This document shows positions 1-8,920 of a stretch of 64,000 nucleotides of DNA, piece after piece. Position numbers and translations under genes: made by a program. The notes below the pieces were generated by a model that was not told where the DNA came from, ran no database searches, and was given only the letters and a program-made list of their open reading frames with translations. How positions within the stretch are numbered: the first letter of the stretch is position 1; each line of letters opens with the position of its first letter. This DNA comes from a virus: positions 57,303 through 121,302 of IMG/VR virus record IMGVR_UViG_3300042914_002952; one strand, 5' to 3'.

Positions 1-329
1 AATTGACTTTCTCTGATGGCCAAATACATCGGATGTCTATGGTCAGGAGACCAATAGTCATCAATGTCCATTACTACTTTTATTCCTTGTGATTTTAAAA
101 AGTTAATTCGTTGTATATTTTCTTCATGTGTATTTTGATGAATAAAACTATGAAAAACAACAATATCATAATTTTTAAAGAAATTATCACCTTCGGTGAC
201 ATTAAAAGATATGTCTATATGAAAATCATTAGAATAGTTATCTCCAATGTATTTAAATGGGTCCAGTACCCTATATTTACCAACACCATGTGTGTCGGGT
301 GCAATTGCTAATATTTTTATTTTTTTCAT
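1..329 (-). CDS. Partial glycosyltransferase-like protein (N-terminal part)
   Basis: Reading frame open from an ATG at 327-329 (minus) to the window edge, so only the first 109 residues are visible. The N-terminus is a short hydrophobic strand (KIKILAIAPDTHG) followed by GVGKYRVLDPFKYI, and later by VVFHSFIHQ and VVMDIDDYW. A first Rossmann strand, a glycine-containing loop and a D-I-D-D-Y-W element are what I associate with GT-B glycosyltransferases, including phage ones. If correct, it would transfer a sugar to DNA, a virion protein or a host surface component; the substrate cannot be told. It is last in a minus-strand series. A 9-bp inverted repeat sits two bases before the start codon. 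The catalytic C-terminal half is outside the window, so the family call is moderate. Confidence 0.5.
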   Translation of the reverse strand, partial: MKKIKILAIAPDTHGVGKYRVLDPFKYIGDNYSNDFHIDISFNVTEGDNFFKNYDIVVFHSFIHQNTHEENIQRINFLKSQGIKVVMDIDDYWSPDHRHPMYLAIRESQ

Positions 330-331
330 TA

Positions 332-354
332 ATATTTCTCTATATGAGAAATAT
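332..354 (-). promoter_or_regulatory. Hairpin abutting the glycosyltransferase start codon
   Basis: ATATTTCTC (332-340) and GAGAAATAT (346-354) are perfect inverted arms around a 5-nt loop. On the minus strand this hairpin ends two bases before the ATG at 329. It could limit ribosome access or be a weak terminator of the upstream gene. The arms are AT-rich, so chance is possible. Confidence 0.35.
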
Positions 355-378
355 AAGAAAAAAAAATGAAAAAACAAA

Positions 379-960
379 TTACTTTGACTTATTTACTCCT
401 GTAATTTTTCCTTTAAAAATTGAATCACCAACTTTTAGTACTAAACTTTCATTAATTGATAAAGTTTGTTGTGCTGTAAGTATTTGGTTTAATTTTGAAT
501 CTAAAATTTCCGTTACAGTTTTTCTAACAACATTTTCAATAAGTGGACTTAATTGTTTAATTAACTCAGTATTATTTATCTGACTTGACTGTGTTTTTGT
601 TGGTTTTGAAGAAACACCTTGTGATTCCATTAATTTTTTTGTTTTTTCAACAAAATTTAAATCTAAAGAATCGGATAAACTAATTTGTGGGATTGGGTTT
701 TCAATCATCGCTTTTTTAATTGCATCTGGTAATTTTGATTCTTGTATTTTTTGGAGATTAGGGACAGATGGATTTTGTGACCAAGGTTGTTGTATTGTTT
801 GAGACTTTAATACTTCTTCGGGGTCACTTCTTAAAATTTCTTCATTAACTGAACCTTTTTCAAATTGTCCTGTTTCTACTTTTTGCATTACTTTTTTGGC
901 TTGTACCAACCTTTGCATTAAATCGTTTGTACTTATTACACCATTTCCTTTTTGTTCCAT
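379..960 (-). CDS. Hypothetical phage protein, helical, 193 aa
   Basis: Not recognised. The 193-aa product has a charged N-terminal half (NDLMQRLVQAKKVMQKVE), a Pro/Gln/Ser-rich middle, an amphipathic helical stretch (ELIKQLSPLIENVVRKTV, about residues 130-147) and a short beta-like tail ending LKVGDSIFKGKITGV. No signal peptide or membrane segment is seen. It is the fifth gene of the minus-strand series starting at 3436 and is separated from the WYL-like gene by 18 bp, so co-transcription is likely. A head or assembly role is possible by context only. The start is the first ATG and has an A-rich leader with no Shine-Dalgarno motif. Confidence 0.7.
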   Translation of the reverse strand: MEQKGNGVISTNDLMQRLVQAKKVMQKVETGQFEKGSVNEEILRSDPEEVLKSQTIQQPWSQNPSVPNLQKIQESKLPDAIKKAMIENPIPQISLSDSLDLNFVEKTKKLMESQGVSSKPTKTQSSQINNTELIKQLSPLIENVVRKTVTEILDSKLNQILTAQQTLSINESLVLKVGDSIFKGKITGVNKSK

Positions 961-978
961 AACTATAATATAATTATT

Positions 979-1818
979 TTAAAAAAAGATTAAAGCTTTA
1001 ATTCTTAAAATTTCTTCCTGTAATGGAATGGTTTCATCTTTTTTTATTTGTATGTTGTTTCTTTTTAAGATTTGAGTTAAATCATATTCTGAGTCTTTTT
1101 CAAACTTTCTTCTAGTTCCTTCTCCTGGTGTAGTATTTAACCCTAAATCTATTTGTGCTCTTTTCCAATCTTCAATTCTTTTTTTGTATAAATCATCAAT
1201 ACCGATTTTGAAATCATCAGGACTTAATGTTTTTTCATTATTGATTGTTTTTACTTTTTTTTCTAAATTTTTAAAAACTTCGTCTTCTCTTTTTAAATCT
1301 TGAGTTGGTAGTGGTGAAGGTTTTACTTTTGGTTTTGGTTGAGGTAACTCGTCTTTTTGTGGTTGAGTTTGTTTAGGTTTAGGTTCGGTTATGGGTTTTT
1401 CTTTTTTAGGTTGCATCGTAACACCCCAATCAGTTGTTACATATGTTACAGAAAAACTACCATCATCACCTTCTTTATAGTTTGGTCTTTTTGTTGAAAA
1501 TTGTTCATCTTCATAAACAATTAAAGAGCCGGTAGAAATTCTATCAATTAAAAAAGTTCTCCAACCGTGTTTTTGAAAACCTTTTTTAGATGTTGATGGT
1601 GGTTGTGTCCAACCTCTAACCGCTAAATTTCCTTTTTTTGTTAATCCAGATGCGACCAATTCAACTTTAACTCGTCTACCAGCTAAGACATCTTTTGGTG
1701 GTCCTTTATAATAAAAGGAAACGGGGAATCTATTTTTTATCGCATATTCTAATCTTGCCCTAATGCTTGTTTTAGGATTGGCTTCTAAAATAGATGTGAA
1801 AAATAATTTATTAGACAT
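979..1818 (-). CDS. WYL-like domain protein with Pro/Lys-rich linker, 279 aa
   Basis: Residues about 20-110 follow the WYL pattern: RLEYAIKNRFPVSFYYKG, then GRRVKVELVASGLTKKGNL, then AVRGWTQ, then GWRTFLIDRISTGSL. This matches the family's order of helix, 'V.F.Y', 'R.V.P', 'L...G.L...GW' and 'R.F.LDRI'. WYL domains bind nucleic acid or ligands and regulate transcription or defence systems. Here there is no obvious HTH. The domain is followed by a Pro/Lys/Gln linker (about 145-180) and a charged helical C-terminus (about 185-279). It overlaps the next upstream gene (start 2195) by one base, indicating translational coupling. The function in the phage is unknown; a virion or assembly protein using the Sm-like fold is as plausible as a regulator. 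Confidence 0.6.
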   Translation of the reverse strand: MSNKLFFTSILEANPKTSIRARLEYAIKNRFPVSFYYKGPPKDVLAGRRVKVELVASGLTKKGNLAVRGWTQPPSTSKKGFQKHGWRTFLIDRISTGSLIVYEDEQFSTKRPNYKEGDDGSFSVTYVTTDWGVTMQPKKEKPITEPKPKQTQPQKDELPQPKPKVKPSPLPTQDLKREDEVFKNLEKKVKTINNEKTLSPDDFKIGIDDLYKKRIEDWKRAQIDLGLNTTPGEGTRRKFEKDSEYDLTQILKRNNIQIKKDETIPLQEEILRIKALIFF

Positions 1819-2195
1819 TAAAAATCAGGATATGGTTTATTGTTCCCGTATTTATTTCTTGATTGTAGTCCAATTCGTTCTCCGATATCGGTTTTGGTCC
1901 CAACACTACCATTGTTTTCTCCTCTGCCTTTGTCATCACCATCAGAAATGGCATTTCTATTTACAGAAGAGTATTCGTTTTTTGGACCATACAAATTTCG
2001 AGCTTGTAATGTTTTTCTTTCTGAAATGTCTGTTTTTGTACCTATACTACCATTATTTTCACCTCTACCTCTATCATCACCATCCGATAGTGCGCCTGTA
2101 TTGGATGAATCGTACAAATCACCATAGTTATATTCATTTCTGGCCAATAAAATGTTTCTTTCTCTATCGCCAATTGTTTCTAATTGTGTTGCCAT
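1818..2195 (-). CDS. Small repeat protein with two GENNGSxGTKTD repeats, 125 aa
   Basis: No family recognised. Two tandem repeats of roughly 45 residues are plain: ALSDGDDRGRGENNGSIGTK followed by TDISER, and AISDGDDKGRGENNGSVGTK followed by TDIGER. Each is flanked by LxARN/LxSRN-Y-G elements, so a third partial copy starts at both ends (LLARNEYNYG, LQARNLYGPK, LQSRNKYGNN). The repeats are Gly/Asp/Asn-rich and probably extended or metal-binding, though no canonical calcium loop is certain. The gene lies one base apart from its minus-strand neighbours, so it is part of the same operon. No signal peptide is seen. Confidence 0.65.
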   Translation of the reverse strand: MATQLETIGDRERNILLARNEYNYGDLYDSSNTGALSDGDDRGRGENNGSIGTKTDISERKTLQARNLYGPKNEYSSVNRNAISDGDDKGRGENNGSVGTKTDIGERIGLQSRNKYGNNKPYPDF

Positions 2196-2196
2196 A

Positions 2197-2694
2197 TTAG
2201 TAAGTTATTAATTTTTTTATTTTATCAACTTCCTCATATAATTTTAAAGAGGATATTGGGGATACGCTTGTTTTATTAGAATTACTTTTTATTAAGTTTG
2301 TTGGTATTTTAAAATTAAATCTTTTTTTGTGTTTTTTTAAATGTGAATTTTTTCTTTCGTTATTCATTCCGGTCATGTCATCGGATTTCATTTTTGATTT
2401 TTTTCTATTAGAAATTAAATCTCTTTCTCCTTTTAAAAACTGATTAGCCCATTTTTCCATTAACTCACCACCACACAAGTCATATTTTAATTTATCTTTT
2501 ATTTTGTCAATGTTTTGAAGGTCGTGTATTATTCTTTTTAGTTGTCCGTATTTTACTTTTTTATCCGATATAAGTTTTTTTGCGCGTTGAATTCCCCTTA
2601 CATTTTTTCCATTTAATCCAATAATCGTATGATTTATTGTTTTTAAAATGTCTTGAGGTATGTCAAATACTCTATCTTTTAGTTCCTTATTCAT
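2197..2694 (-). CDS. Hypothetical basic phage protein, 165 aa
   Basis: Not recognised. The N-terminal 75 residues look helical and very lysine-rich (GIQRAKKLISDKKVKYGQLK). The centre holds GGELMEKWANQFLKGERDLI followed by a basic, Asn/Ser-rich stretch (NSHLKKHKKRFNFKIP, about residues 110-126), and the C-terminus ends in a short helix. The high positive charge suggests nucleic-acid or head-interior association, by inference only. Its start overlaps the stop of the upstream 249-aa gene by 8 bp. Confidence 0.65.
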   Translation of the reverse strand: MNKELKDRVFDIPQDILKTINHTIIGLNGKNVRGIQRAKKLISDKKVKYGQLKRIIHDLQNIDKIKDKLKYDLCGGELMEKWANQFLKGERDLISNRKKSKMKSDDMTGMNNERKNSHLKKHKKRFNFKIPTNLIKSNSNKTSVSPISSLKLYEEVDKIKKLITY

Positions 2695-3436
2695 TGTCTT
2701 TATTTAGTAATTTGATAACATCTTTTACTGAAAGATTATTTTTAACTAAAGTATTTTTAAGTGCTAAAATTTGTTTTTTTATTATAGGATTTAATTCTTT
2801 ATCAATATCTTCTGTTTGGTCTTTTTTTACTAAATCACTATTTTGTGTTTTTTTTGATAAAACACTTTCAACATAATCTTCCACATATTTTTTAGGGTTT
2901 TCAATTAATCTGACTTTATCACCTTTTAAATCTTCATCATATCCGTATGATGACAATCTTTCTTCGGCTTCTTTATCATCTAACCCTAAATCCTTTTTAA
3001 AATAATCTTCAGCGTCTTCCCTATCTTCATCATTACCCAAAGTTTTTTCGTATCCCAACGCTTTACTTAAATCCGCTTCTGCCCAATATCTTAACGAAGT
3101 GTGTGTACCATGAACACCATGTGTTCCCATAGAACCTGCACTTGTTTTTACAATTTCATCGGTAGTTTTTTTTGAACCACCTTTACTATCTTTTGTTGTT
3201 GGTATTTTATTTACCGCAACATTTCCTTTTGTATCTACAATTTCATCAACATCTTTTTCTACCTCATCTGGTAATTTTTTAAAATCGGTGTCACTAGAAA
3301 ATTCTTTAGCCCATTTTGACCATTTTTTTCTCTCCTTTTTTGGAATTGATTCATCAGAAGCCTTCGCATAAAAATATCTTTGTTGTTTTTTTGATGCAAA
3401 TTTTTCTTCAATTATTGATTTTATATAGTTATCCAT
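2687..3436 (-). CDS. Hypothetical phage protein with KKQQRYFYAKA motif, 249 aa
   Basis: First gene of the minus-strand series. The N-terminus (EEKFASKKQQRYFYAKASDE) resembles the 'SK.QQRFF' start found in several head-associated phage proteins of unknown function. The rest is acidic and helical (DVDEIVDTKGN, AEADLSKALGYEKTLGNDED, GLDDKEAEERLSSYGYDEDL), with a Gly/His/Thr stretch GTHGVHGTHT at about residues 105-114. No catalytic motif or membrane segment is seen. The start at 3436 is preceded by a TATTTATT late-type box, so it is probably expressed with virion genes. Function unknown. Confidence 0.65.
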   Translation of the reverse strand: MDNYIKSIIEEKFASKKQQRYFYAKASDESIPKKERKKWSKWAKEFSSDTDFKKLPDEVEKDVDEIVDTKGNVAVNKIPTTKDSKGGSKKTTDEIVKTSAGSMGTHGVHGTHTSLRYWAEADLSKALGYEKTLGNDEDREDAEDYFKKDLGLDDKEAEERLSSYGYDEDLKGDKVRLIENPKKYVEDYVESVLSKKTQNSDLVKKDQTEDIDKELNPIIKKQILALKNTLVKNNLSVKDVIKLLNKDNE

Positions 3437-3453
3437 GTAATTACTACTTTAGT

Positions 3454-3461
3454 AATAAATA
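3454..3461 (-). promoter_or_regulatory. Late-type box (TATTTATT on minus strand)
   Basis: The minus strand reads TATTTATT 17 nt before the start at 3436. It is back-to-back with the plus-strand box at 3479, so the 55-bp gap is a divergent promoter region. Function inferred from recurrence before other virion genes. Confidence 0.4.
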
Positions 3462-3478
3462 TCAAAAGAAAGGAAAGA

Positions 3479-3486
3479 TATTTATA
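3479..3486 (+). promoter_or_regulatory. Late-type box TATTTATA
   Basis: TATTTATA ends 5 nt before the ATG at 3492. If it is the -10-like element of a late promoter, the mRNA of the 465-aa fibre gene would be nearly leaderless. Confidence 0.5.
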
Positions 3487-3491
3487 GTATA

Positions 3492-4889
3492 ATGAATACA
3501 CAAAACATTCTCAAATATTGGGGTACCAAATTAGATTTGCAACTCGATTCATCAGAATATTATGATTATGAAATAGCAAAGACCGAGGTTGATTACGATG
3601 AATTGGTTTTGGATTTAGAAAATTCAATACCTTACACATCTTTAACTATTAATACTACAGGTTTAACAAATTCAGATTGTACAAGAGATACCATAAGTTT
3701 AGTTGAATATAATAATACTGTAAATGATACTGGATATACTTATTCAGCGATTACTTGGACTTTATCGTATTCAGCGTTTACTAGTACATTTTCTAATTCT
3801 GATATTATATTAAATAATGATGTGTATGAATTAAATTTTAGTGGTAACACACACTATTTGAAAATAGATGAATTTAATAACGCACTTTCAAATCCGTTTT
3901 CATTAAATCTTAGTGATTTTAAAACAGGTGTTACGGGATATTCTTATGCTTGTGTTCAAAAATTAACAGATAACGATAATTGTTGCCCACAAGACCCCCA
4001 ACTAAACGCGAAACCATGGGCATATCAAATTAATCATGGGGGTGGTAATGACAATTGTTCATATAAAGTTAAGAGAAGAACAGAAAAGGGTTGGACCATT
4101 GATTTGGTACTTAATAGAGATGATAATCCATGGTCAAGTGGTAAAACAATTTACTATTTAGGTGTTAGGGGTGAAACGGAAAATACAAAGTACTCAGATA
4201 ATAATCTTTCTTTTTCTTTTACAAACGACGGTAGGATTCAATGGAGAGCATCGAGATATTCGGGAATATGTTTAACTGATAGTGGGTACACTGAATCATA
4301 TTATACGTCATCAGGACAAACACCGGTACTATGTACGAGTGGGACATCCGAAGATTTTAATATTACCATAACCTTTGAAAGAAATAAATATTTTACTGAT
4401 TGTGGTATAGAAAACAATGGTGGTTGGAATGATTTAATTACAGGGAGAACATTAAACACTTCAATATCGGATTGGTTAACTGGTGCAACACCATCGTATG
4501 ATGATGTAGAAATTTTAAACAAAAAATGGGCGGAAGAAAAAAATAGAAGGTTAGGGACATTAAAAATTTATCTAAATGGTAAAAAAATTTATAAATTAAA
4601 TGATTGGGAAGAGGTGATACCTTCAACAAGGGGATATCAACCTATGATTCAATCTTGGGCTGGTGGAACTCAATATTCAGGAAGCCTACATAATTTGGGT
4701 ATTTCTTGTTTTATTTTTAAAAGAATCCAATATTATGAGGAACCATTAAACTATGTTAGAGTTAATCATCATTATTTGGTTGACACTAAACCAAACTATA
4801 ACATTGTAGAGTGTGATGAAGATTGCGTTGATTCTACAACGATTATTATAACGGCACCAGAAAATGATTTACAATATGAATATATATAA
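3492..4889 (+). CDS. Cys-containing LamG-like virion/fibre protein, 465 aa
   Basis: Probably a receptor-facing structural protein. After a Ser/Thr/Asn-rich beta N-terminal region (about 1-150), residues about 175-410 alternate beta strands in the manner of concanavalin/LamG folds: GWTIDLVLNRDDNPW, NNLSFSFTNDGRIQW, FNITITFERNKYF and LGTLKIYLNGKKIYKL ('L.IYLNG' is typical of the last strands). Cysteines are frequent (NDNCCPQDP, CGIENNG, VECDEDCVDS), unusual for an intracellularly assembled phage protein. It heads a plus-strand fibre series and has a late-type box just upstream. The LamG call rests on pattern recognition only. Confidence 0.6.
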   Translation: MNTQNILKYWGTKLDLQLDSSEYYDYEIAKTEVDYDELVLDLENSIPYTSLTINTTGLTNSDCTRDTISLVEYNNTVNDTGYTYSAITWTLSYSAFTSTFSNSDIILNNDVYELNFSGNTHYLKIDEFNNALSNPFSLNLSDFKTGVTGYSYACVQKLTDNDNCCPQDPQLNAKPWAYQINHGGGNDNCSYKVKRRTEKGWTIDLVLNRDDNPWSSGKTIYYLGVRGETENTKYSDNNLSFSFTNDGRIQWRASRYSGICLTDSGYTESYYTSSGQTPVLCTSGTSEDFNITITFERNKYFTDCGIENNGGWNDLITGRTLNTSISDWLTGATPSYDDVEILNKKWAEEKNRRLGTLKIYLNGKKIYKLNDWEEVIPSTRGYQPMIQSWAGGTQYSGSLHNLGISCFIFKRIQYYEEPLNYVRVNHHYLVDTKPNYNIVECDEDCVDSTTIIITAPENDLQYEYI

Positions 4890-4904
4890 TAAAATAATAA
4901 TATA

Positions 4905-7136
4905 ATGCCATCAGGAATAAGAATATCGAGTATTAATTTAAGTGGTAAAACCGCCACTGTAACTTTCTTGCCATATACAGGTGGTACATTTAATTTAGGT
5001 GAAAAAACTTTACCATTTGAATATAATTCAAGTTATCCATATGGTGTATATGAACTATATTTTGAATTGTATAATAAAACATATGAGGTAAATGCTTTGT
5101 TTCCGTCTCCTTCTATTACGCCAACAATTACAAGAACACCTTCTATTACGCCAACAATTACAAGAACACCTTCCATAACACCGTCCCCAACACCTAGTGT
5201 AATTATAGAAGATTTAGATTTTGATGGGTTTATTAACTCCGGTTCTATTGTCATAACGTACATAGTATCAATACCAAGTGCGGTTGATTTCGATGTTACT
5301 ATTGATTTTGTTCAAGAACTCCCCATAATAGGTGGTGGAAGACCTTTTTACATAAAGGGTAATATAATAATACCAAAAGGTTCTACTCAAGTTGGTACAA
5401 AATATTCGTCATCAGAAGAGTGGGCTGATTATAGTAAATTATCAGGTGTTAGTGTTTTAACGACAACAGTAACAACACCAGGAGGTTCTAATCGATACAC
5501 GGTAAAAGAACTTATAAAATTTGGGGAGGAACCTCCTGACATTGGACCTATTCCTGATAATCAAATACCCGACCCAAATTCAATATCAATCACACCAACA
5601 CCAAGTAGAACAATTACACCAACACCGACAAGGACGATAACACCAAGTATTACACCAACACCGAGTCAATTACCTTGTGTTTGTAACGGTCCTGTGGGTA
5701 TTCCTTTTGCGAACACACCTGGAAACCCAATACCAATAACAATACGAGAAAGTATTGATGGTAACTCAACGGGTTTATACCGTTATTTTCAAGGATGGTT
5801 GTCTAATTTAGTGGATGTTTGTGGTTATCCAAATGGAAACATAAGAGAAGTTTTCAATTACAGACCGAACACGTTTTCTTCAGGTCAAGGTAGTATGTAT
5901 AGAACGGTAACGGATAGTTTTTATACTAAATCTTATTCGTACATGTTGGCAATTAAAACAATACCAAGTGCAGCGCATCTTACAATTCCAAATTTTAAAA
6001 TAACTGTAGGTACGGGTGTTAAAGGTGATTGTTCTTTTGGAACATATATCATTAATAACCCATCTTTTAATACGTGGTATGTTATTAGAGTAGATGTAAG
6101 AGACATTACTTTATATGGTAACGAAATTTGGGCACACGTGGTTCAAGAAGGTAATTCAAGTTATTATTTATGTACAAATCCAGGTAATGACTCATGTTGT
6201 TATGTAACCACATCAGGTGTTGATGTTGGTCAAAACGATTTACCATATAATCATCCCTGTCCGTGTTCTGTAACAAGTTGTCTTGATTTAGGTGTTGTTC
6301 CTCCATATCCTATAAATTTTTGGTGTCCAAATCCTTGGGACACACCGATTTGTACTTTAACACCAACACCATCAAGAACAATTACACCAACCGTAACACC
6401 ATCAAGAACACCAACACTAACACCATCCATCACACCAAGTAGAACTCCATCAGTAACACCATCAAGAACAATTACACCAACACCAACACCATCCATTACA
6501 CCGAGTATTACTCTATCGGTAACACCAACATCCACCAATAGTTCAACACCATCTGTTACACCAAGTGTCACACCATCAGTAACACCAACATCTTCTATTA
6601 CACCAACACCATCCATCACATCGAGTATTACTCCATCGGTAACACCAACATCTTCTATTACACCAACACCATCCATCACATCGAGTATTACTCCATCGGT
6701 AACACCAACACCATCTATTACACCAAGTATTACACCATCAATAACACCAACATCTTCTATTACACCAACACCAAGTATTACACCAAGTATTACTTCATCA
6801 GTAACACCAACATCTTCTATCACCCCAAGTGTAACTCCAACAAGAACAATCACACCAACACCAACTCCTTCACCACAATACGTTCCATATTTATTTTGTA
6901 ATTGTCTTGACCCTTATAACAATTCGGGAATTGTTCCACCGTTAGAAGTTGGTGTAAGTGTTAATTTTACAATACAATCTGGTGTACAATATGGATTTAT
7001 TCATACGGATGGTTATTGTTATTTTAACTGTGACCAATGGTCTGGATATACAATGACAAAAGATACATTAACAGTCAATCAATGTAGTACTCCATATTGT
7101 GTATCATTACCATATCCTCAACCACCAAATCCTTAA
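4905..7136 (+). CDS. Modular fibre/adhesin-like protein with Pro/Thr/Ser linkers, 743 aa
   Basis: Likely tail fibre or decoration protein. Order: a small N-terminal beta domain (about 1-70; [27 protein letters not shown]) that recurs at the start of the next gene; a short [10 protein letters not shown] linker; a beta domain (about 100-225); a second linker; a Cys-containing module (about 320-475) with [17 protein letters not shown] and [10 protein letters not shown] that is paralogous to part of the 1534-aa wedge-region protein at 49690; a long TPSITPS-type linker (about 480-660); and a Cys-containing C-terminal domain. The linkers are encoded by near-identical DNA repeats. No catalytic residues are seen. 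The partner is presumably the baseplate or another fibre. Confidence 0.65.
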   Translation: MPSGIRISSINLSGKTATVTFLPYTGGTFNLGEKTLPFEYNSSYPYGVYELYFELYNKTYEVNALFPSPSITPTITRTPSITPTITRTPSITPSPTPSVIIEDLDFDGFINSGSIVITYIVSIPSAVDFDVTIDFVQELPIIGGGRPFYIKGNIIIPKGSTQVGTKYSSSEEWADYSKLSGVSVLTTTVTTPGGSNRYTVKELIKFGEEPPDIGPIPDNQIPDPNSISITPTPSRTITPTPTRTITPSITPTPSQLPCVCNGPVGIPFANTPGNPIPITIRESIDGNSTGLYRYFQGWLSNLVDVCGYPNGNIREVFNYRPNTFSSGQGSMYRTVTDSFYTKSYSYMLAIKTIPSAAHLTIPNFKITVGTGVKGDCSFGTYIINNPSFNTWYVIRVDVRDITLYGNEIWAHVVQEGNSSYYLCTNPGNDSCCYVTTSGVDVGQNDLPYNHPCPCSVTSCLDLGVVPPYPINFWCPNPWDTPICTLTPTPSRTITPTVTPSRTPTLTPSITPSRTPSVTPSRTITPTPTPSITPSITLSVTPTSTNSSTPSVTPSVTPSVTPTSSITPTPSITSSITPSVTPTSSITPTPSITSSITPSVTPTPSITPSITPSITPTSSITPTPSITPSITSSVTPTSSITPSVTPTRTITPTPTPSPQYVPYLFCNCLDPYNNSGIVPPLEVGVSVNFTIQSGVQYGFIHTDGYCYFNCDQWSGYTMTKDTLTVNQCSTPYCVSLPYPQPPNP
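5109..5170 (+). repeat. 30-bp tandem duplication in Pro/Thr linker
   Basis: A 30-bp unit beginning CTTCTATTACGCC occurs twice in a row and a third time partially, encoding [10 protein letters not shown] repeats of the first linker of the fibre protein. Perfect DNA identity indicates recent duplication. Confidence 0.75.
6355..6880 (+). repeat. Pro/Thr/Ser repeat tract (DNA-level tandem repeats)
   Basis: About 175 codons of [14 protein letters not shown] and TPTPT units. A 60-bp block starting at 6601 is repeated almost perfectly at 6661, with degenerate copies around it. Proline is mostly CCA and threonine ACA. The tract links the Cys-rich module to the C-terminal domain and is likely length-variable. 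Confidence 0.8.
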
Positions 7137-7145
7137 ATAAATTAA

Positions 7146-8897
7146 ATGGATACTTTAAGAATCGTCTCAACAAACTACAATGGTCAATCGGCCGTAATTA
7201 CGTTTTATCCCGACACGGGTGGGACAATTAATCTTGGTACTCAAGTTTTACCCTATGATTATGTTGCTCCATATTTTTATGGGACATATTCTTTATTCTT
7301 TCCTGCTTTTGGTAGTACATGTACTTTGTATGTTGAAGACACTTCGGGTAATTTCTTATTACAAGAAAATGGTGATTATATTTTTCAAGAAAATTATTAT
7401 AAAATTATAATAGAGTCTTTACCAAGCCCAACACCAACACCTTCTATTACACCAAGTATAACACCAACTCGTTCAGTAACACCAACACCATCTATTACTA
7501 CGTCTATAACACCAAGTAGAACTCCATCAGTAACACCAACACCATCAAGAACACCATCTATAACACCGAGTAGAACTCCATCAGTAACACCAACACCTTC
7601 TATTACACCAAGTATAACACCAACTCGTTCAGTAACACCAACACCAACTTTAACACCGACATCAACATCTTATGGTCAATCTTTTATATATTATAGGTGG
7701 CAAATAACTGAATCTAAAACAACACCACCAAATGCAAACTGTGTTCAATCTTCTGAATTTGTTTTTCAAAAAAATGGTGTAGACCAAAGTATGTCCGGTG
7801 TTGTGGTAACAAACCCTAGTGGAAATAACCCTGTGGGTGAAGAACCATCCAAATTAATTGACGGTAGTTTAACAACAAAAGCATTAGATTTAAATTTTGT
7901 TACTAATGGTAATGTAACGAATTTTATATTTCAATTCCCAACCGGTCAGTCGTTTGATGGGTATAGATGGGGAACCGCAAATGATGAAGAAAGTAGAGAC
8001 CCAAAATCTTGGACCATATCAGGAAGTAACGATGGTGTAAATTGGAGTTTGTTACATACGGTAAGCGGATTTAATTCCACAACAACTAGAAATACGTACC
8101 AAACTCCTCAAACTTATTTACCACCAGCAGTAAGTCCTACACCTACAGTTACAAATACACCAACACCAACAAGAACACCGTCAGTAACACCAACACCATC
8201 AACAAGTTCTATTGTTAATTTTGTTACAGATAGTTTATTTATGAAATTAGATGCCACAAACTATACGAGTGGTACATGGTCGGATGAAACGGGTAATGGT
8301 AATAACGCAACAATAAATGGCGCGACTTGGTTATCAACCGATGGTGGTATTTTTGATTTAGATGGAACGAATGATACCATTAGTGTTCCTCACGTATCTC
8401 AATTAAGTTTAACCACAACGGGTCAAAAGACCGTGCAAGTTTGGGTTAAATTTGACGCACTACCATCGTCAGGTCAACAAATACCCGTATTTGGGAAGTT
8501 GTCAAGTGCATCAGGATTTGACGGTTATTGGGGTGGTTTGTTTTCAAATACGGGTACTGTTAGATGTGTAACAAATGGTACCGGTGTCCAACAAATCAGT
8601 ACTTCAACTTTAACAATCACAACAAATACTTGGTATTTGTTTACATTTATTTCACAAATAACCTCAACCGCCAATACCACAAAAGTCTATATAAATAATA
8701 CTGAGTATATAACTACAGCACATGGTGCTGATTCATATGGTGAAACAAATCCATTTTATTTAGGATGGATTGGTTCAGGTGTGTCGTCACTATATTTGAA
8801 TGGTAAAATAGGTGCATGTTATTTCTATACCAAAGGTTTAAACACCACAGAGATATCAAATAATTATAATTCAACCAAATCAAAATACGGTTTGTAA
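7146..8897 (+). CDS. Fibre/adhesin with discoidin-like and LamG-like domains, 583 aa
   Basis: Likely receptor-binding virion protein. Residues 1-70 repeat the N-terminal domain of the preceding fibre ([28 protein letters not shown]). A Pro/Thr/Ser linker (about 95-178) leads to a discoidin/F5-8C-like domain (about 185-325) with [34 protein letters not shown] and [20 protein letters not shown], a very characteristic strand order for glycan binding. A second short linker precedes a LamG/jelly-roll domain (about 360-583): [34 protein letters not shown] and KVYINNTEY. Such domains bind carbohydrates. The gene starts 9 bp after the previous stop and is co-transcribed with it. Confidence 0.75.
   Translation: MDTLRIVSTNYNGQSAVITFYPDTGGTINLGTQVLPYDYVAPYFYGTYSLFFPAFGSTCTLYVEDTSGNFLLQENGDYIFQENYYKIIIESLPSPTPTPSITPSITPTRSVTPTPSITTSITPSRTPSVTPTPSRTPSITPSRTPSVTPTPSITPSITPTRSVTPTPTLTPTSTSYGQSFIYYRWQITESKTTPPNANCVQSSEFVFQKNGVDQSMSGVVVTNPSGNNPVGEEPSKLIDGSLTTKALDLNFVTNGNVTNFIFQFPTGQSFDGYRWGTANDEESRDPKSWTISGSNDGVNWSLLHTVSGFNSTTTRNTYQTPQTYLPPAVSPTPTVTNTPTPTRTPSVTPTPSTSSIVNFVTDSLFMKLDATNYTSGTWSDETGNGNNATINGATWLSTDGGIFDLDGTNDTISVPHVSQLSLTTTGQKTVQVWVKFDALPSSGQQIPVFGKLSSASGFDGYWGGLFSNTGTVRCVTNGTGVQQISTSTLTITTNTWYLFTFISQITSTANTTKVYINNTEYITTAHGADSYGETNPFYLGWIGSGVSSLYLNGKIGACYFYTKGLNTTEISNNYNSTKSKYGL
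7428..7670 (+). repeat. Pro/Thr/Ser repeat tract in second fibre
   Basis: About 80 codons of TPSITPS, TRSVTPT and SRTPSVT units. Blocks of tens of bases (for example from CTTCTATTACACC through CGTTCAGTAACACC) occur twice. They share long DNA words with the tracts at 6355-6880 and after 63235, so recombination among these genes is possible. Confidence 0.75.
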
Positions 8898-8905
8898 AGT
8901 TTTAA

Positions 8906-8913
8906 TATTTATA
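8906..8913 (+). promoter_or_regulatory. Late-type box TATTTATA
   Basis: Exact octamer 7 nt before the ATG at 8921, in the 23-bp gap after the fibre stop codon. Confidence 0.5.
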
Positions 8914-8920
8914 AAATAAG

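Noticed and set aside
6251-6853. Long minus-strand frame of 200 codons (VILGVI/GVGV repeats) opposite the fibre gene
   Set aside because: It is the antisense shadow of the Pro/Thr/Ser repeat tract; repeats remove stops in several frames. No promoter, and the protein is low-complexity.
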